From positions 1 to 6,462 of the forward strand of contig JAZNLR010000151.1 of NCBI GenBank assembly GCA_045579195.1: DNA of 6,462 bases, read 5' to 3'. The position numbers were made by a program, and so were the translations under genes. Below the pieces are notes generated by a model. The model saw nothing but the letters and a program-made list of their open reading frames with translations, ran no database searches and had not been told where the DNA came from. The first letter of the stretch is position 1. Each line of letters starts with the position of its first letter. Below, in pieces: positions 5,504 to 6,462 of the stretch. The DNA is from JAZNLR01 sp045579195. GTDB taxonomy: Bacteria; Bacillota; Clostridia; Christensenellales; CAMQZB01.

Positions 5504-6289
5504 ATGAAAAGACTTTTCAACAACTTAAAAGCCTTCTCTTTGCGGTGCACTCTCAAAAGGATCGGTGTGGATGTTTTTTATTTTGATGAGCTCGCGTCCA
5601 CCAACGTTTACGCAAAGGAAAACGTTGCGACCTTTTCAAACGACGCTGCGATCATTGCGCGCATCCAAACTGCTGGCAGAGGCAGAAAGGATAGGAGTTT
5701 TTCTTCAAAAGGAGGAGGACTTTATCTTACACTTGTTCTCGGAACGGTAAAGCTCAGCGTTGCAGATATGACAAAAGTTGTCTTAGCTGCGGGCGTTTCC
5801 GTTGCGGAAGCCCTGCAGAAATTCGGTGTTTCCGCAAAACTCAAATGGCCAAACGACGTCATTGTAAACGGGAAGAAAATCTGTGGCATCATCTCGGAAA
5901 CCGTCGAAGTGAATGGGGAGAGAAAAACCATCATCGGAATTGGCATAAACGTTACAAATGACCTGTCAGACGTGCCGCTCATTGCCACTTCGCTGAAGGA
6001 GCAGACGGGAAAGAATTTCTGTGTTTTTTCGGTTGCGAATTCTGTAATTCGTGCAGTGGTGGATCGCTTCCGATCCTGTGAAAAGGAAGGATTTGATTCG
6101 ACGTTTGAAGCTTACCGCAAGCGCTCTTTGACGATCGGCGCTTCGGTTTTGGTTTTAGAAGAGAGCGGAAGTTGGTCAGGCATCGCCAAGAACGTTGATT
6201 CTGACGGATTTCTGTTGGTGGATGACGGAATAAACTTAAAACGAATTGTTGCAGCTGACGTCAGCGTGCGACATCAGGAGGGTGTATGA
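5504..6289 (+). CDS. birA: Biotin-[acetyl-CoA-carboxylase] ligase, without DNA-binding domain
   Basis: The 261-residue product attaches biotin, through biotinyl-AMP, to a lysine of carrier proteins such as the acetyl-CoA carboxylase BCCP subunit. Motifs: DELASTN (28-34) at the start of the catalytic domain; QTAGRGRKDRSF (55-66), the biotin/adenylate-binding loop; GGLYLTL (71-77); LKWPNDV (113-119); GKKICGIISE (123-132), with Lys125 at the catalytic lysine position; GIGINV (145-150); and a C-terminal SH3-like domain (about 208-261). The first 22 residues are too short for the winged helix of E. coli-type BirA, so this is a mono-functional (group I) ligase that should not repress biotin genes. 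The binding loop reads GRGRKDR where most relatives have Gly at the position of Asp63; it may be a lineage variant. The stop codon overlaps the acpS start (ATGA). Confidence 0.95.
   Translation: MKRLFNNLKAFSLRCTLKRIGVDVFYFDELASTNVYAKENVATFSNDAAIIARIQTAGRGRKDRSFSSKGGGLYLTLVLGTVKLSVADMTKVVLAAGVSVAEALQKFGVSAKLKWPNDVIVNGKKICGIISETVEVNGERKTIIGIGINVTNDLSDVPLIATSLKEQTGKNFCVFSVANSVIRAVVDRFRSCEKEGFDSTFEAYRKRSLTIGASVLVLEESGSWSGIAKNVDSDGFLLVDDGINLKRIVAADVSVRHQEGV
6276..6281 (+). promoter_or_regulatory. Ribosome binding site of acpS inside birA
   Basis: AGGAGG within the last codons of birA lies 4 bases before the ATG at 6286. It is a perfect Shine-Dalgarno at slightly short spacing, and it supports the ATGA overlap start of acpS. 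Confidence 0.75.
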
Positions 6290-6462
6290 TCGGAACGGAT
6301 ATCGTGCATATTCCGCGCTTTGAAAAGGTGTTCACAGAGGAGTTTTCAAAAAAGTACTTCACGGAAAGAGAGCGGGCATATCTTGCGACAAAGAAACACT
6401 CGATTGAATCTGCCGCGGGCATTTTTGCGGCAAAAGAAGCAACCTTAAAGGCGCTCAAAACG
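6286..6462 (+). CDS. acpS: Holo-[acyl-carrier-protein] synthase (AcpS), 3' end cut by window edge
   Basis: The 59 visible codons begin MIGTDIVHIPRFEKV, the AcpS N-terminus, with Asp5 as the first Mg2+-binding acid. A second motif, FAAKEATLKAL (47-57), holds Glu51 and Lys55, the conserved Mg2+ ligand and catalytic-site lysine of the family. The enzyme transfers 4'-phosphopantetheine from CoA to a serine of acyl carrier protein in the cytosol. Family members are about 120 residues, so roughly half is present and the rest lies beyond the right edge; no frameshift is seen in the visible part. It overlaps birA by 4 bases (ATGA), so the two carrier-protein modification enzymes are probably translationally coupled. 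Confidence 0.93.
   Translation, partial: MIGTDIVHIPRFEKVFTEEFSKKYFTERERAYLATKKHSIESAAGIFAAKEATLKALKT

Overview
The window is 6.46 kb of ordinary, gene-dense chromosome from a low- to mid-GC Gram-positive bacterium, most likely an anaerobic member of Clostridia (Bacillota). The evidence is purine-rich AGGAGG-type ribosome binding sites, short intergenic gaps with stop/start overlaps, a clostridial-type TyrRS, a recX and a BirA without a DNA-binding domain, and a NifU/IscU-like protein of a kind I associate with gut Clostridia. The species cannot be named from this sequence. I see no mobile element, CRISPR array, tRNA or rRNA.

Layout. Positions 1-451 (minus strand) hold the first 150 codons of a NifU/IscU-like iron-sulfur scaffold-type protein whose 3' end lies off the left edge. 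Positions 452-656 are a divergent intergenic region with one recognisable promoter per strand. Positions 657-4787 (plus strand) form a likely four-gene operon: a LysN/Aro8-type PLP aminotransferase, tyrosyl-tRNA synthetase (tyrS), a YigZ/IMPACT-family protein and a branched-chain aminotransferase (ilvE). Junctions are 21 nt, a 1-nt overlap and 22 nt. The operon ends in a perfect 11-bp terminator hairpin at 4803-4828. A TGnTATAAT extended -10 promoter follows after one intervening base and starts a second operon: recX, birA (biotin-protein ligase, no HTH) and acpS (holo-ACP synthase), the last cut by the right edge.

How the genes relate. The first operon joins amino-acid transamination (two unrelated PLP folds, probably aromatic or 2-aminoadipate-type plus branched-chain) with tyrosine activation for translation. 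birA and acpS both install prosthetic groups on carrier proteins: biotin, for example on acetyl-CoA carboxylase, and phosphopantetheine on acyl carrier protein. Their overlap therefore makes sense for fatty-acid synthesis. recX modulates RecA and has no obvious link to them.

I did not find a convincing undescribed system. The most under-characterised item is the NifU-like protein at the left edge. It keeps the IscU-type core but not the usual first Cys-Gly-Asp motif, and from memory its relatives sit next to an uncharacterised GGGtGRT-family gene, which would be just outside this window. Other points worth checking are regulatory: three extended -10 promoters, a small palindrome inside one promoter spacer, and a terminator packed against the next promoter.
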